Origin: Dirofilaria immitis
Taxonomy: Eukaryota > Nematoda > Chromadorea > Rhabditida > Onchocercidae
NCBI GenBank assembly: GCA_024305405.1
Contig: JAKNDB010000068.1
Coordinates: 6,873,501-6,937,500 of the forward strand
Length of the DNA stretch: 64,000 bases
Direction of reading: 5' to 3'
The translations under genes were made by a program, and so were the position numbers. The notes below the pieces were generated by a model. That model worked only from the letters and a program-made list of their open reading frames with translations, did no database searches and had not been told where the DNA came from. Below are positions 13,001 through 26,306 of this stretch, piece after piece (positions within the stretch are counted from its first letter, which is position 1; each line of letters opens with the position of its first letter).

Positions 13001-14661
13001 AGAATTACTGCTAATGTTATTTAGACGGTCACGTGAGTAGATAGCCTGAAACTATCGAATTACTTTTATATTGCAAATTTACTGGAGTGTCTTTCCACAA
13101 ATCTATTTCAGATTAATTTACCTTGACTCGATGATTATTTCAAGGTGTCGAATATTCGATCAAGTGCAAGTTTCAAAGTATTATTTATTCACAGATGAAC
13201 GATTGAAACATATAGATAAGAGTGAGATTTTTTAAGGTAAGCTCAAATATTTAGACTAACTTTCAGTTTTTGATATTCCACATACTGAGATGGATGTTTC
13301 TTAAGATGGCAAGCAAGTGTACTAGTATGTGGTCCCTTTAATACATATGTACAATTGCCCACGATACATCTGTAAAAATTATACTGTTTAGCTGATCACA
13401 AATACATTATTATTTGAAAAAGTGTTTATATTTGAAAAAGTGCTTATAAAACTTGAAAAACCCACCTGCTCAGGTTTTCAGCTTTGTTATAAACGAAGAA
13501 CTTCCAGACCGGAGTTTGTTTATTGGTTCCACCACTTCGAATTGCTGCAGCTGGATTACGGTGCCAGGACCAGTCATCTTCACTGAACAGTGCTGCAGCT
13601 GGTGATGATGCTGCCGCTATAGCACCAGGAATTGGTGGTCCTGGCGGTACTGGAAAGTTGTCTTTCCACATCAAAATATTTTAATAACATCATAGATATA
13701 AGTTTCAAAGGTTGGAGAGATCTGGAGATGTGATGTGCTTTATCTGGATTACTGGAAATCTCTGAATTTGGAATTTAAGCAATTCAAAATTTCCTGAGCA
13801 AGATTTTTAAGTCATTTATAAACTTAACATATCAATAATAAATTACTTATTAATAGTAAAATAAATTACTTTGTTCAATTGCATGCATATTCATTTGAGT
13901 TAAATAAAAACTGAAAAAGTTTTTATAAAAATAATTACCAGTTGGGGTAGCTGATTTACCACGGCTTTTTGATTTGTAGGTTGCATGTGCTGCAATAGAA
14001 AAAAAAAATTAGATAAATAACAAAAAGCCAACAGTACTTATAAAAGGGTAAATTCAAATGAAATTTTTACTTATGGCAAGCACCTCATTGTTATATACAT
14101 AGATGATTTTTGCACAGATATTAATAACTTATCGTTTAAATTCGAATTTTCAATTTTTGATGGAAATGAAATTTTACTTTCATGTATGTATTGGTAGCCT
14201 GAAAAATCATCGCCGTGGAAAATGCGTCTACAAGACTTTGGCCACTCCGGGAAACAACTGACTATTGTTACTGCTGCTATTATTAGTATTTGTATACAAA
14301 TCATCTCGTTCCTGTTCTTCCTTGATGTAAGATGTAGAGCTCGATGAACGAGCCGAAGACGGACCTGCGGGAGATAGACCTCCATTTGCTGCATCATCCA
14401 ATGGGCTACTACTGCTCTGATACGCAAAAGTTGGCTTTTCCACAATTACCTGTAACCACAATTACTCTTAAGACATAAGTGAGCACGGCAAATTATTCTT
14501 TCAAAAATTGCAATTTAAATATCTGTTCTTGTTACATATATAGTCAATCATAAACCGTCAGTATCATTTTAGAACTTCAAAATAAAAGGCTTCCACCTGA
14601 GTAGGTAAAGATGAGCGAAACTTTTTGGTTCAGGGGCTTCTCCTTGCACGACGATGCTCAT
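7099..14661 (-). CDS. BED zinc-finger / hAT transposase-like protein (domesticated-type host gene)
   Basis: I assemble 18 exons with agreeing phases: 14597-14661, about 14240-14449 (end unsure), 13939-13989, 13466-13649, 13261-13369, 12759-13045, 12387-12567, 11796-12051, 11310-11452, 10887-11152, 10652-10762, 10345-10495, 10134-10272, 9802-9934, 8943-9134, 8035-8331, 7694-7765 and 7099-7463. The start is the ATG at 14661 (MSIVVQGEAPEP...) because its donor joins the next exon in frame. The product is about 1,070 residues. A Ser/Pro-rich N-terminus leads to a BED finger (VWKFF, then C-x4-C and H-x3-H ligands in the exons at 13466-13649 and 13261-13369). A second Ser/Asn-rich linker is followed by the hAT core, with the landmark QLPLNIIENSFF, a first acidic strand (IAVMIDIL), the TIDGVVPSLMQLQ helix, and the C-terminal dimerisation motif YWQFNTVKYGLLAEIA...IPSSTVSLERIF. 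Family knowledge: such proteins bind DNA as dimers. Inference: a nuclear regulator derived from a transposase. The many introns and absence of terminal inverted repeats argue against a live transposon. Six exons are one base short (near 14622, 12476, 11854, 11387, 10934 and 7459). Confidence 0.9.
11578..11615. repeat. 17-bp perfect inverted repeat, 4-nt loop, inside a BED/hAT intron
   Basis: ATATTGAAGTCAGACTC at 11578-11594 and its exact reverse complement at 11599-11615 flank the loop CGCT. It sits in the intron between the exons at 11796-12051 and 11310-11452. It would form a strong hairpin in RNA of either strand. It is too short for a usual pre-microRNA. It may be the relic of a small inverted-repeat element. 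Confidence 0.9.
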
Positions 14662-17600
14662 CGCTCGTTTTCAAATAATTTTTGATTTTTCTACGAATTA
14701 TTTGTATTATCCTGCAAAGAGCAATCAATTTTCAAACAAAAATGAGCCACTAAAATGACGCTTTCAAAGAGATTGAAAATTGTAATTGGAACGATCATTT
14801 CAGTTTAAAAATGAAATTTATTGTGAAGTTGAAATATCACGTAAACCATCGTATAAACAAAACCATAAATATTTATGAAAAAAATCAATTAAATCATAAT
14901 AGATATTAGAGGATGAATTAGGATCGCATAAATGTCGAGTCGCATGAAGTCTCATAAAATAATTACCCTAGCCTCCTTCTCTCCTTCCCTTGCTATCTTT
15001 TATCAAATATTCTGAAGAAGAAATCTTTCAAGCTTACTGTTCTCTTTGTCCTCATTTCTTTTAGGAAAGAATTTGCATATTTATAATTTTACTAGAGATA
15101 GAATAATAGCACTTTTTAATGCATCTTTTATACTAACTTTACTATATAAGGGTCAGTATAAAGGATTTCGGTGTCTGATAGAAAGATGAATCCAGGAAAA
15201 AATGATATAATAATCACAACCAAACCTTTAGTAAGGGAGCAATGATGATTAGTCTCCATAGCCTGAATTTCACTGATGCTTGACCAATCTCAGTCTATTT
15301 GTCCTTTTGCCTGAATACTTCATCTCCCTTTTAGTTTAATTAATTATTTGAAATGTGAACATGGAAAATTAGCACATTAATTCAGTTTTAGGATAGATTT
15401 TCAGAACTGTCTTCTGGAATTCTATTTGTCAGATAAATTACTACCTTCGAAGATTAATTCTTGTGAAATCAGAGGACCTCCTTTTTTTGACCTGATGTCG
15501 ATAGCAACAATTTAAAAAGCAACAGGAAAAGAGATCTCATTACTTTTATTCTGAATACTTGCAAAAAAATACCGATAGGAAAAATTTCTACCCAGATATT
15601 TATAATGGTAAATCAATTAATTATTGTAAATTGTTATAATATATAGATCTAACCGAAAGAGTCCCTGATATTTTCTTCTCATGGAAAAATAAGCATTTGA
15701 GACTATTTAAAGTTCATTGATCTATCAAAAAGTATATTTGAAGTTTCACATTCAAAAATGATTATTCATTACTTACTGCTAAGCATAAATGCACAACGAA
15801 ATTATGTAATTCATAAAAACTTCCTGTTCCTCCATTCCAATAATTTAGATTTTAAAACAATTTATTCTAAACAAAGCAGACGAAGAAGAAAGGAGCACAG
15901 ATGGCTTAAGGCTTAAACAATTTAAATGGGCTAAGATGGAAAATAGATACTTAAAATTTGCTCTCATTTCCTTCGCCCCTTATTCGACTCTTATAACATA
16001 AACATTGCGTTCAGACCAAACAAAGCTTTTCAGGATGAACTAACTGCTCTTGTGGATTACTAATAAACTCAAATTGACAAGACAACTGCTCGGATGCCTT
16101 TCCCGCATTATTCTTATGCTTTTCATTTGTTAACATCTATCTATTCTTAATAATTTTGTGTTACATGTATTGAGCACATAATTATAGTATAATTTAGATT
16201 AAGTCTTAATGGTTTAATCAATCAGTAAAAGTTTTAAATGCATCATTGTCATACAGACATTTGTAACTTGATAAAAACGATAATATATGCTATCGAATAC
16301 AATTCAAGAAATAAAAGGAAGCATAGTTTGTCTTAAAAAATCGGGAATATATTTCATCCAATAATTGCTGACGTGATCATATTTTGAATTGAAAAGAAAA
16401 CGAAAAAATCAGTAGATGAGATATTACAATCAATCTGTTAGAATAAATTTTAATTTCTTCATTAGCTCTTGGATTAATTCTTTAGACAGGTAATATTCTC
16501 TATAATATTGCAGTCGAAATTCATAAATTGAAGATTATTATTTCTCGCAAATTGTTTTAGATATCTCTTAGCTATCTCAGTTCAATAGCACTGTGATACA
16601 CTGCATTCATCAGATGTGAAAGACCATTCTCCATGGATGGCTTATCAACATGCGCAAGCGAAAGTTTTATAATCTAAATCAGTCAATGAATAATCCCTGT
16701 AATGATGAAGCACGTTTTTTGTTAAAAATTTAGTAAAAAATTATGACTTCATCGATGAAAGTCTCAAAATGATTCACAGTCGTTATCAAAATCACTGCTT
16801 TCTCCACCCTATAAACCCATAGATATTGATATGCTTTGATGGTTGTGATAATGTTTGCTTAAAAGCGCTCCCTTGCAAAAAGTTCATTGAAATTGCTTGA
16901 CGAAATCACATATACACTGCGATGTATAAGTTACGAACAATGTCGCATCCTTGTCATCATTAAAGCTATCCTTCTATTAAAGTGATTCGATGATAAATCT
17001 TTCATTCCTTCCATTCTCAGTATTAAAGTTCCAATAAGATGAAGAAGTTAATTGAACTCTTTTACTGAGATTCATCAATCCTCAAAAATTAAATAAATAT
17101 TGCTTGCAACAAAATTTATTATCTATCCTGAAAATTTTGTTGTTTAAATTTCTATAATTTTATTGATATATATATATATCATATAGTTATGAAGATAATT
17201 GGGAATAGACTCAAAAAAGATGGACGTAACCTGCAACTTTATGCAAACATTAATCATTCATAACAGACTACATACTTGGCCATGCGTTACATGCTGCTCA
17301 TTTCAAAAGGAAGAATCCAAATGAAAAATAAATAAATAAACAAAATGAAAAGATCCGAATAGTTGAGATGACAAGGACGTATCTCTTTCTTTCTGTCTAT
17401 CTACAACAAGAAATTTCCTTTGGATGACACTATTGGGATGATAGACGACCGTACTCATAGATGTGGACGTACACAGTAATGCTATTAATTACCTTTTTCT
17501 CCTCTCTTTACTAACTCTTTGTGTACAAAGAAAAGGAGAGAGAAAAAGATGAATGAGTAGAGATGGCAAGCAAATCAACCTAAGAAGGGTAATAACTTGT

Positions 17601-17721
17601 CAGGTAAAAGTACAGGTGTAGGAAGATAGTTAGAGAAGTCTCTCTTCGAACTGAATGAATCATCATCATCCGCACATGCAAATCTGCATTCGATCACATA
17701 CAACCATATCTGCACTTGTAC

Positions 17722-17877
17722 ATGCTCATGCACATGCATACGTACACTTCTATTAATATCTCAGCTCGCCTGGACAACAACCAACCAAGAGAGCACTACG
17801 GAAAAGATTTGTTGACTGGGAAGAACGAACGAATAGGTGATCTGTTGGAGCGCGGAATTTACAAAAAATTTCATTGA
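17722..17877 (+). CDS. Candidate small open frame or first exon
   Basis: There are 51 open codons from ATG at 17722 to TGA, in a patch of balanced composition. The second half is hydrophilic and looks coded (RLDNNQPREHYGKDLLTGK). An acceptor-like TATCTCAG ends at 17764 and a donor-like ATAG|GTGATC lies at 17836, so it could also be an internal exon of 72 bases. The family is not recognised and there is no linked exon. Confidence 0.25.
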   Translation: MLMHMHTYTSINISARLDNNQPREHYGKDLLTGKNERIGDLLERGIYKKFH

Positions 17878-18550
17878 TTACGGTAGTTTTAATTTGAGGA
17901 TTTAATTTAAACAGAATAATCAGCAACTTGTCAATTTGCTTATTTACTCACAGATCGAAAAATGGCAAGACGTGTAAATAACAGTGTGATAATCTTCCCC
18001 ATATAACTATTTCGTTGTGAGTGAATGCAAGTTACTATTAAAGGTGACATCTATGATACGATAGGAACGATAAAAAGATAAATGAATATCACGTATGATT
18101 CTTTGAATACAATTAGAGATGATCACTGTAAATATTCACCAAGAACAGAGATGGTGATGACTATGTAGTGGTTGGAAATTATGATTAGATCATATAGCTA
18201 TCTATCATTTCACAATCATTTGGAGAGTAGTGTACTGTTAACAATTACAGGAACTGAACTACATATCATCGGAATTTTGTAAATTAAATGAAAGGGTACT
18301 GTAAATAAATTGTATCTGAAAATTAATTTAAACTACTTTTGCAGAGTTCAATGCATCGCGGCAAAAACATTTTCAAAAAACTTAATTTTCTCGTCTTAAT
18401 ATTTCTCACTTTCGGATGATGAAATAGGAAATCTGCGTGAGAAGTAGTTTGTACCGTTAATTATTTGATTCAAAAATTAATTTGGCTCAAAAATATCGCA
18501 TTGGAATTCTTGAAGGAATTTGTATTTAATTCTCCCATATAAAAACTTAC

Positions 18551-18640
18551 CCATCCATTTAACGATTCGCCATGTGTTATAGGCCTTTCTCGCTTTTTTT
18601 TTGCTATCGTGGTCATCATTATCAACCTCATTGTTCTCAT
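18551..18640 (-). CDS. Candidate first exon with strong donor and an A9 run
   Basis: From ATG at 18640, 30 codons run to a near-consensus donor GG|GTAAGT at 18550. This frame reads MRTMRLIMMTTIAKKK and then RERPITHGESLNGW. A second frame through the same stretch is also open (VDNDDHDSKKKARKAYNTW). The two differ across a run of nine A, where base count in this assembly is doubtful, so the true frame may switch there. The family is not recognised. Confidence 0.3.
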
Positions 18641-19227
18641 TTTAAAGAATCAGGTAAAAACAGAAATGCAAAAATGTGCATAAAATATAGAAAATAAATT
18701 AATAGTGACAGATTCTTATCTTTGTCATCTTTCCTTTCTTTTTCCTTCTCTACATTTCTTCCGCAACTTCCTTCCTATTATCTTATTTTCTTTACGTGAT
18801 CTTTCTACAAGTGGGATGCAAGTTTTCTTTTCCTTTGTTACTATCCTCAATTCATTGAAGGTATCAGAAATTACTGCATTTTTTCAACGAATCATTTATT
18901 AAAGTGCAGTAATGCAGAATCTCCTAGTTTCAGTCTTCAATATGCTAAAATTCCTTCAATTTCTTATAGATTTCAAAATTCACTTAAATTATAATACTGT
19001 TATTTCAATTTTTTCTATTAATTGAAGAAAAACAATAAATAAAACTTTCATCTTGCAATTTTATACCTGTTTTTTTTTTTTTTTATTTTTTAATTAGGAA
19101 ACCTAGAATTTTGGAAAATATTTTTAATCTGCAATCATTACTGGAATCATGTTTTTACATGATGACAAATAAAGAAGAAAATGAAAAATGAATGTTCTTT
19201 AAATAAAGTGATGCTATATACTTTTGC

Positions 19228-19228
<1 letters not shown>

Positions 19229-19274
<46 letters not shown>
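19229..19274. repeat. (ATT)n microsatellite
   Basis: About 15 uninterrupted TAT/ATT trinucleotide units. A 15-base poly-T run lies just upstream at 19070-19084. Neither is inside a recognised gene. Confidence 0.95.
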
Positions 19275-19275
<1 letters not shown>

Positions 19276-22200
19276 TACTGTCTTCATCACTGGCATCATC
19301 ATTCTTGTTTAACTATTGCGAACTTAATTGTTTTAAATCAGAATTAAGTTAAACATGAAGTTTTGACTTGACTGTTAGGAAGACAGTGTCATTATTAGTT
19401 TTTTTATAAACACAATGTATTTTGTAATGCTTGCTAGAAGCACAGGTTTTGAAACTTCGCTGATTCTGATCGATTAAACGGTCCGAGAATCATTGAAACT
19501 ATTCTCATCAGCTATCTCCTTTAATCTTATAATCATTAGTATTTATACCTATCATCTTATCACCTATGTTTAATTAAAATTTGGATGCATTGTCGAACTG
19601 TTTGAAAATAGATATAAACATTTCATACAGTTTGTTAAATACGAAGATTTATAGAGAAATTTGATGAAGAGAGATTCTGCAGCATATCAAATCATTCAGC
19701 TAAAACTCAAATTATTTAATTAAATGTATTTAAATCATAAGCAATGAAATCAAAATCTGCAACAAGCATGTTCGATAATATTCACAATAAGCAATTTTTT
19801 CAAAAAAAAATACTGTGAAGTATTTGAAAAAAGAAAATTTTGATTGGAAAGATCATGAGAAAATAAAAGATGGAAGTTTGTAACAAGGAAGGAATAGTGT
19901 AATCATATATTTATATACTTTTCTTTGAATTTGAGATGATTAAACTATTTTTTAGATTGCCTTGGTTACCTGTTGTTGACAATCATTTATTCCGATACCG
20001 CCAATACAATTTTCATCATCATCCGCAGATAATCAGCTTGAACTATAGACAACTGTAAATAAACTCTAACAGCATGATAAATTATGCTGCGAAACGAAAT
20101 TAATTTCAGTCGAGAATAGGAAATACCCGAAATTGTCGAGTGAAAAGCAACTTGCCATGTTACAATTCAAATATTTTAATCGCATTCTAAAGCTTAACAA
20201 ATCCAAACTAGCTCACATTATTAAAAACACAAAATAAAAAACAGCTTCCAAGGATATCCATAATCAGAAGAATTTTTAAACTGATATTTCAAAAAAACTG
20301 ACTTAAAAATATGTTGTAAACGACTCAGCAATACTGAATTTTTATAAATTATGTAATATCAAGAAAAATAGAAAATGAAAAAGTAGAAACGTAAGTATGG
20401 GAATATTTTCAAATCAGCAAAAATTCTTTTAGTTTGCACCTAGAAAATTTGATAATTTTTCGCACTTTCAAAATCAATAATCATTTCAAGATTTGGATAT
20501 AATTTGGTCATGAACTACAATATTTCTTCTTGATGGGAAACATTTATTTAATTATATCGAATTTATAAAATGCTTCTAATTTGAAGTTGGATTGGAAAAT
20601 TAATATATATTTGGATTTCAATAAATTTCAATAAATTCAATTACAAGTTAGTAATCGATGTATCTAAATTATTTATGAGCATAAATGTAAAAAATCATTG
20701 TATCATATAATATGAACAGTAAAGGAGAAATACGAAGAAATTGAAAAGAAGAACTTTTAAGTTTGATGAAGAAAGAAATAAATTTTGATGATGGAAACTC
20801 GTAATAGAATACTACCATATCATAAAAATTCCTCCGCTACTTTTTAAATGAGGATTAGAAAGAAATGACGATTTGTAGTGGTAGTATTTGTTGTTATTAT
20901 TATTGTTGAGATATTAGTATAAAGAGTAGAAGCAGTTAGTTGCAGTGCTGGTAAAATTACAACGATTTCGCCAGCAACGATGCACTCAATTACCCCATGA
21001 TCGGTGGCATATATTCACGGTCGACCACCAGCAGCATTAACATGATATTATTTTTCTGTTTGTTCTACAAAAGGACGAATTAAAATTTCGCCAATAAAAT
21101 ATCTTAATACTGTATATCAATCGATTTACATCAATTAATTAATTTTTAGCATATATCTTGATCAAAGCAACTAATGGATTACAAAAAAAGTTTGAGGCAA
21201 TGTTACTTCGCATTCTAAAGCAATCTATAAATAAATTCTAAAGTTATTTTAATAAGCGTTAGTAGAAGCAATACTGCTATGGCTATTTCTAATAAGTTTA
21301 AAACTTATATATAAAACTCCTGTATATTTCATTTTGGCATATTTTATAAAAATAATTAAAAACTCATTTTTAAGCAACAAACTATGCAACATCTTTTATT
21401 GAGAGAAGAAAAAACATAATTAAATGTGAGGAAGTTGAGATTTTAAACTTTAAATAGCTCATTAGTGTATTTGTGCTGTATTATATTAACGAATAATCGA
21501 AATATTTGATTGGTGATTACATGCGATTGTTAAGTTGATCAGTCTTAGGATGTGAATCCTTCTGAGTGATGGACTTCTTTTCAGAAATAATATGATCTTT
21601 TCCCAGCATCCGACGTATAAAATTATCAAAATTCAATAAAAAGTACTTTTCTATTTTAGTTCATAGCAAACTGCATAGAGTTAAGAAAGTTTTTAATTCA
21701 AAAACCTAAACCATAAGCGAGAGAAATATAATGTGTTCACAACATCCTTTCATAAAAAAATTTTTTAAGAGTTGCCTAAAAGCATCAAAATACAAATTTC
21801 ATCATCACAATATTTTTGAACATTTCTTTGAATTTTTGTGAATAATAACCTTTTGCTTTATCCGAACATTCGTGCTTTACTCTTTACTTAATATTCTTCT
21901 TATATCTTTCACTTAATGATTTTAAAATTAATTTCGTTTGATCTAAAACCTATTAAATAACTTATATCAGCATTCTTATTATGTTAACCAAAGATTTTAT
22001 CGAGACTGAAGGCTTAATCTCTGTCCTAGTTTTTATAAAATATAGGACTTTAACTTGTCTATAAGTATTGCAACTTTAATTCTTCTACGAATGAACTGAT
22101 AAAAACGGAAATAATCTTAATTTTTCAGAGAAATGACGATAAAATGACATCAGTTACTATGAAATTTATTATATAATTGATACGATCAGATTTCATGAGA

Positions 22201-24726
22201 AATTGTAAAGAAATGTTTTTGCTGGCGGGGGTATATGTTGGGACAACGGTAATCATTATATAAACTTATAATATTGTCTAATTATAACATATAAAATATC
22301 ATTATGACGTCAATTTTCTGGTAAAAATTCTAGAAGATTATTTGGCCTTATAGCAAAAAATAAAATAGTTTTACAATGCTTGTGCAAAATTGGAGCATTT
22401 CAAATAAAGCTTAATTGACTAAAAGTTATTCAAACAATGCAAATCCACATTTCAATACGACTGTTTTATTATGCTTAATATATTTGTGATACCGATGTAT
22501 GAATTTTTTACTAATAAACTTTGAGATTTCTTGCGATTTTTTTATGGAATGGCTGGAAACTTTTAGTATTGAAATATTAAGCATATTAATAATGTATACA
22601 ATAATGGAGTATTAAAGCGTTGATAGTTTTAATATCGATACTGAATAAATTTTTTCAGCTCTAATAATTGATTGCTTACCGTGTATTACATACTTGGGAT
22701 TTTTATACTGCAATTAATTGCAAATAATTTGTTCGAACATGAAAATAAGGAGAAACAATGAAATTCCAGTTCGAATTTTGAAATCTGAGTAAATAGAAAT
22801 TTGAAGAAGTTCATTGATAGTTATAATTTGGAGTATGCTCTTTCGATTTTGATAAAATTGAACGGGAATTCAAGTCGATCGGTTACTGCTGACACTATCA
22901 ATGAGCTAAATCTAAACATATTTACAGAGGGATACTTCAATTCTCTACTCTTTTCAAACCCTTCTAAATTTCTAGCTATTCAAAAATCTCTTCTTGTGGC
23001 TGTATAATAAACACTGAATTGCCGTTTCTAGATGTTATACATATGCATGTGTCATTCCGTGTCTGTGCATGTGATACATTATCTTGTCTTGACGATCACG
23101 CACGCCTTAACCTCTATCCTATCCTACCCTTTTAGATGCATTTTGATATACAAGTAACATTCACCAATTTTTAATAAAAAAATTTGCAAATATTTTTGTT
23201 GAATGAACTTATTGTCTCTGACAATTGTCGTATTTACCGTTTTCCTTGCTTTCAATTTTGACAGTCACGTGAATCGCCACCAAGGAATATTGATATTGAT
23301 TCTTGATCCAGAAATCATAGAATCGAGCGTTACCCTTTCTTTAGTATCACTTAAGGCTCACTCCCGGAGCTTTACCACTCTTCACTGTTAGAGACAGTCA
23401 AAAAAAAGTAATTAGATGAATCCTTTCTTTTATAAGAAATGATAAAAGTCTTCTTATATTTTTATTTAAATTTTTCGAAACATTTAATATTTTAAAATCA
23501 ATTAATCTTTTTATTTTAGTTATCACAAATTCAAACGGCATGAAAATTATAATGATAGACAAGATAAGAAGTTATAATGATAGACAGATTTAAACTCAAA
23601 TTGTAACAGTAAAAATTTCATAAATTTGATAGAATATTAGAAACATAGGGAGAGTATTACACTAAATGATAATAACGAGGAAAATGAGTTCAAAAGAAAA
23701 TTGAAAGAGAAAATAAAAAGAGAAAGCTTCAACTATTAAAATCACGATGAAAACAAAAGAAATTCTTCAAACGATGCATTGAGATATGAAATTTAGTGGA
23801 ATCAATTTCGTGATAATATTTTGGTACTCTGTTACCGATTAAAAGTATGATTAAAAAAAAATAGTAAATTAAATGTGAAGTGAGGATCTGTTACCAATTG
23901 AGAAGTCTGCTAATAATATTGTATATAAATTTGCTTCTGAAATTTCGACATTAGCAACAATCTTGTAATCAGCAATACCGTGAGAGAAGAACGAAACATT
24001 AGTTAGCAACTTATTCAGTAATTTGATGAAATAGAAAATACTGCAAGAGGAGATAAGGTTTTAGTTAGAAGCTTTGAAAAGTTCGCTGGCATCACCGTTT
24101 GTACAAATAAAGAGAAAAGCAAAGCGAATGCCGACAGACTATCGTCAATTCGTTTCCGATTTCATTCACTAACGAGGATGTAAAGGAGGAAAAAGAAACA
24201 AAAGTTAGCTGAAAACAGATCGAAAATTAAGGAAAAAGTAAAGAAGATATTTTAAATCAAATCAGCCGTTGTCATGTCTCTTCGGTGTGAAACCATTTTT
24301 ACGGAGATATTTGATGGAAAATAGTAAAACAGAACTTGTTTTCTTATTTTTCCATGTTTTTATGAATTGTTGACTTGTTCTTTCCTTCATTATTTAATCG
24401 TTCCTCTATTACTTTCAAATTATGCATTAATTAAAAATGTCATAAATATATTTGTTCAACTCATTTGCCAGCTCTATTGCATTTGCGACAAGCATTAGTA
24501 ATAGCAACAATTATTAGCGAAGCAATGCCGATTTTAAGGTTACCGTGAGTTGACAATTTATGAAATGATTTACAGCTTGCATATTATATTTGCTTGGAGC
24601 TATTTGAATAGTGTATCCAATTGTCTGCTTCTTCCTTTATTTTTCAATCTCTCGTTACAAAAAAATGACGAAATTAAAGAAGAATTTTTAAAAAAATTTG
24701 TAGGAAAGTTTATTCCAAGTTATTAG

Positions 24727-24757
24727 AAAGTGTTGAAATTCAAAAGTGTTGAAATTC
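24727..24757. repeat. Short tandem duplication (15-bp unit, two copies)
   Basis: AAAGTGTTGAAATTC occurs at 24727-24741 and again at 24743-24757. It is a local duplication in non-coding DNA. Confidence 0.85.
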
Positions 24758-26261
24758 GTAGTTTCACGTCTTCAACACCTAAGAAAGAATGCATATTAGT
24801 GTTGTCTAAAATATTTCTCATTAACAAATCAAAGATCAAATATCATTTTGCAAAAAAACCCTTTCTGATGTTAAATTACTTGAAATAGGATGCTTACAAA
24901 CCAATAAAGGAGTTTCATATGTATGCTGTAGTTGAAATTGAAAAATAAGATGAAAGTGCGCGGATTACGATCAACAAATATGTTGATGGTGCTCTCCAAA
25001 GCAAAGGAAAGCGTTCATTTGGCAATTTAATAAGTTTTACTGCAATACGATTCATATCATTAGAATTAGTTTCTTTTTTTTATAAAATTAATATCAAAAA
25101 ACGATCTGGCAAAATTAAAAAAAAAAAAAATGATCTCATAAAAGTGGCTAATAAGGTTTATTTTAAGAAAATGGTATACATTTTTGACTTATTAGCAAAA
25201 AAATAATAATTCATTCAATTTACTTGAAAAGGAACTTCTATAACTGAATGATGATGATAAATAATCGCTATTAGTTTTATTAAAATATCATGTATTATAT
25301 TTTCAATTATAAAATAATTTTTAGGTTATTAGATTTGATTTCGAAAGCAATAAGAGGATAAAATTTTAAGCTAATCGATGAAATATAACATGAAGAAAGT
25401 AAGAATCGATCATCTGCAAAGATCGAAAGGGCAACATGCACTAATGCTCTAAATAATATGAAACATTTGCGATGCACTTGAAAACAAATAAATAAATTGT
25501 AAAGTGAAATCAGAAGACACAGAGCAATAATAACGAAATCGTTAATATATCATTGCAAGCATGACAGGAAGATGATATTCACACCTAAAATGTAATTACC
25601 ATTTTTATAAAAAGAAGTACTTTTGATGCAACAGTTCGTTCAAGTAGTGATATAGTATAGTAAAGTAAAGTAGGGAGTAGGGAGTTATTTAAGGCATCCA
25701 TCTATCTCTATACTTCTGCAAATATTACCATTCATTTCGATGCTTCCAACATCCTGTGCTAACAAAACTTCACTCGATTATTTCTCGTGCATCGGGAAAA
25801 GCATTAATTAGACAGTCTTTCTAATAAATGTATAATAGAATTAAACAAGCCGGGAGAACTGTTGCATCTAGGCCAAGAAGCATTATTCATTCCGAATTAT
25901 TAGCAGTTTGAGCGACTCTTGGAATGATTTAACAGCTGACTAACAACTTCAGTGTTTTAAGAAATCATTTCTATATTTTAAATGAAGTATAAAATAGTAG
26001 AAGTAGGAATTAAAACAAAAGGTCAAATAAAGTGATAGTAAGACTGACAGAAGTAGAGAAAGAGAAATAAAAGAAACGAAAAGAATCAAAGAATTAAAAT
26101 TTTTAATGTGAAACTGAAATAATAAATAAAGCTAAATCGATAATGAATTAAAATAATAAAATAAGTTGCACTGAAATTAAATCTTAGACACTACCAGACC
26201 TGAGTGATATCATTAGACTGAAAATGAATAAAGTAGAAAAAATATAATCATTGAGTAAAAG

Positions 26262-26304
<43 letters not shown>
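26262..26304. repeat. (AAT)n microsatellite
   Basis: About 14 AAT units followed by three GACAAT/GACAATGATC-like imperfect units. It is non-coding. Confidence 0.95.

Positions 26305-26306
<2 letters not shown>

Noticed and set aside
25795..25920. Plus-strand patches reading ELNKPGELLHLGQEALF or QAGRTVASRPRSIIH
   Set aside because: Both frames of the same DNA look equally coded, and no donor or strong acceptor bounds either, which shows how easily short patches mislead.
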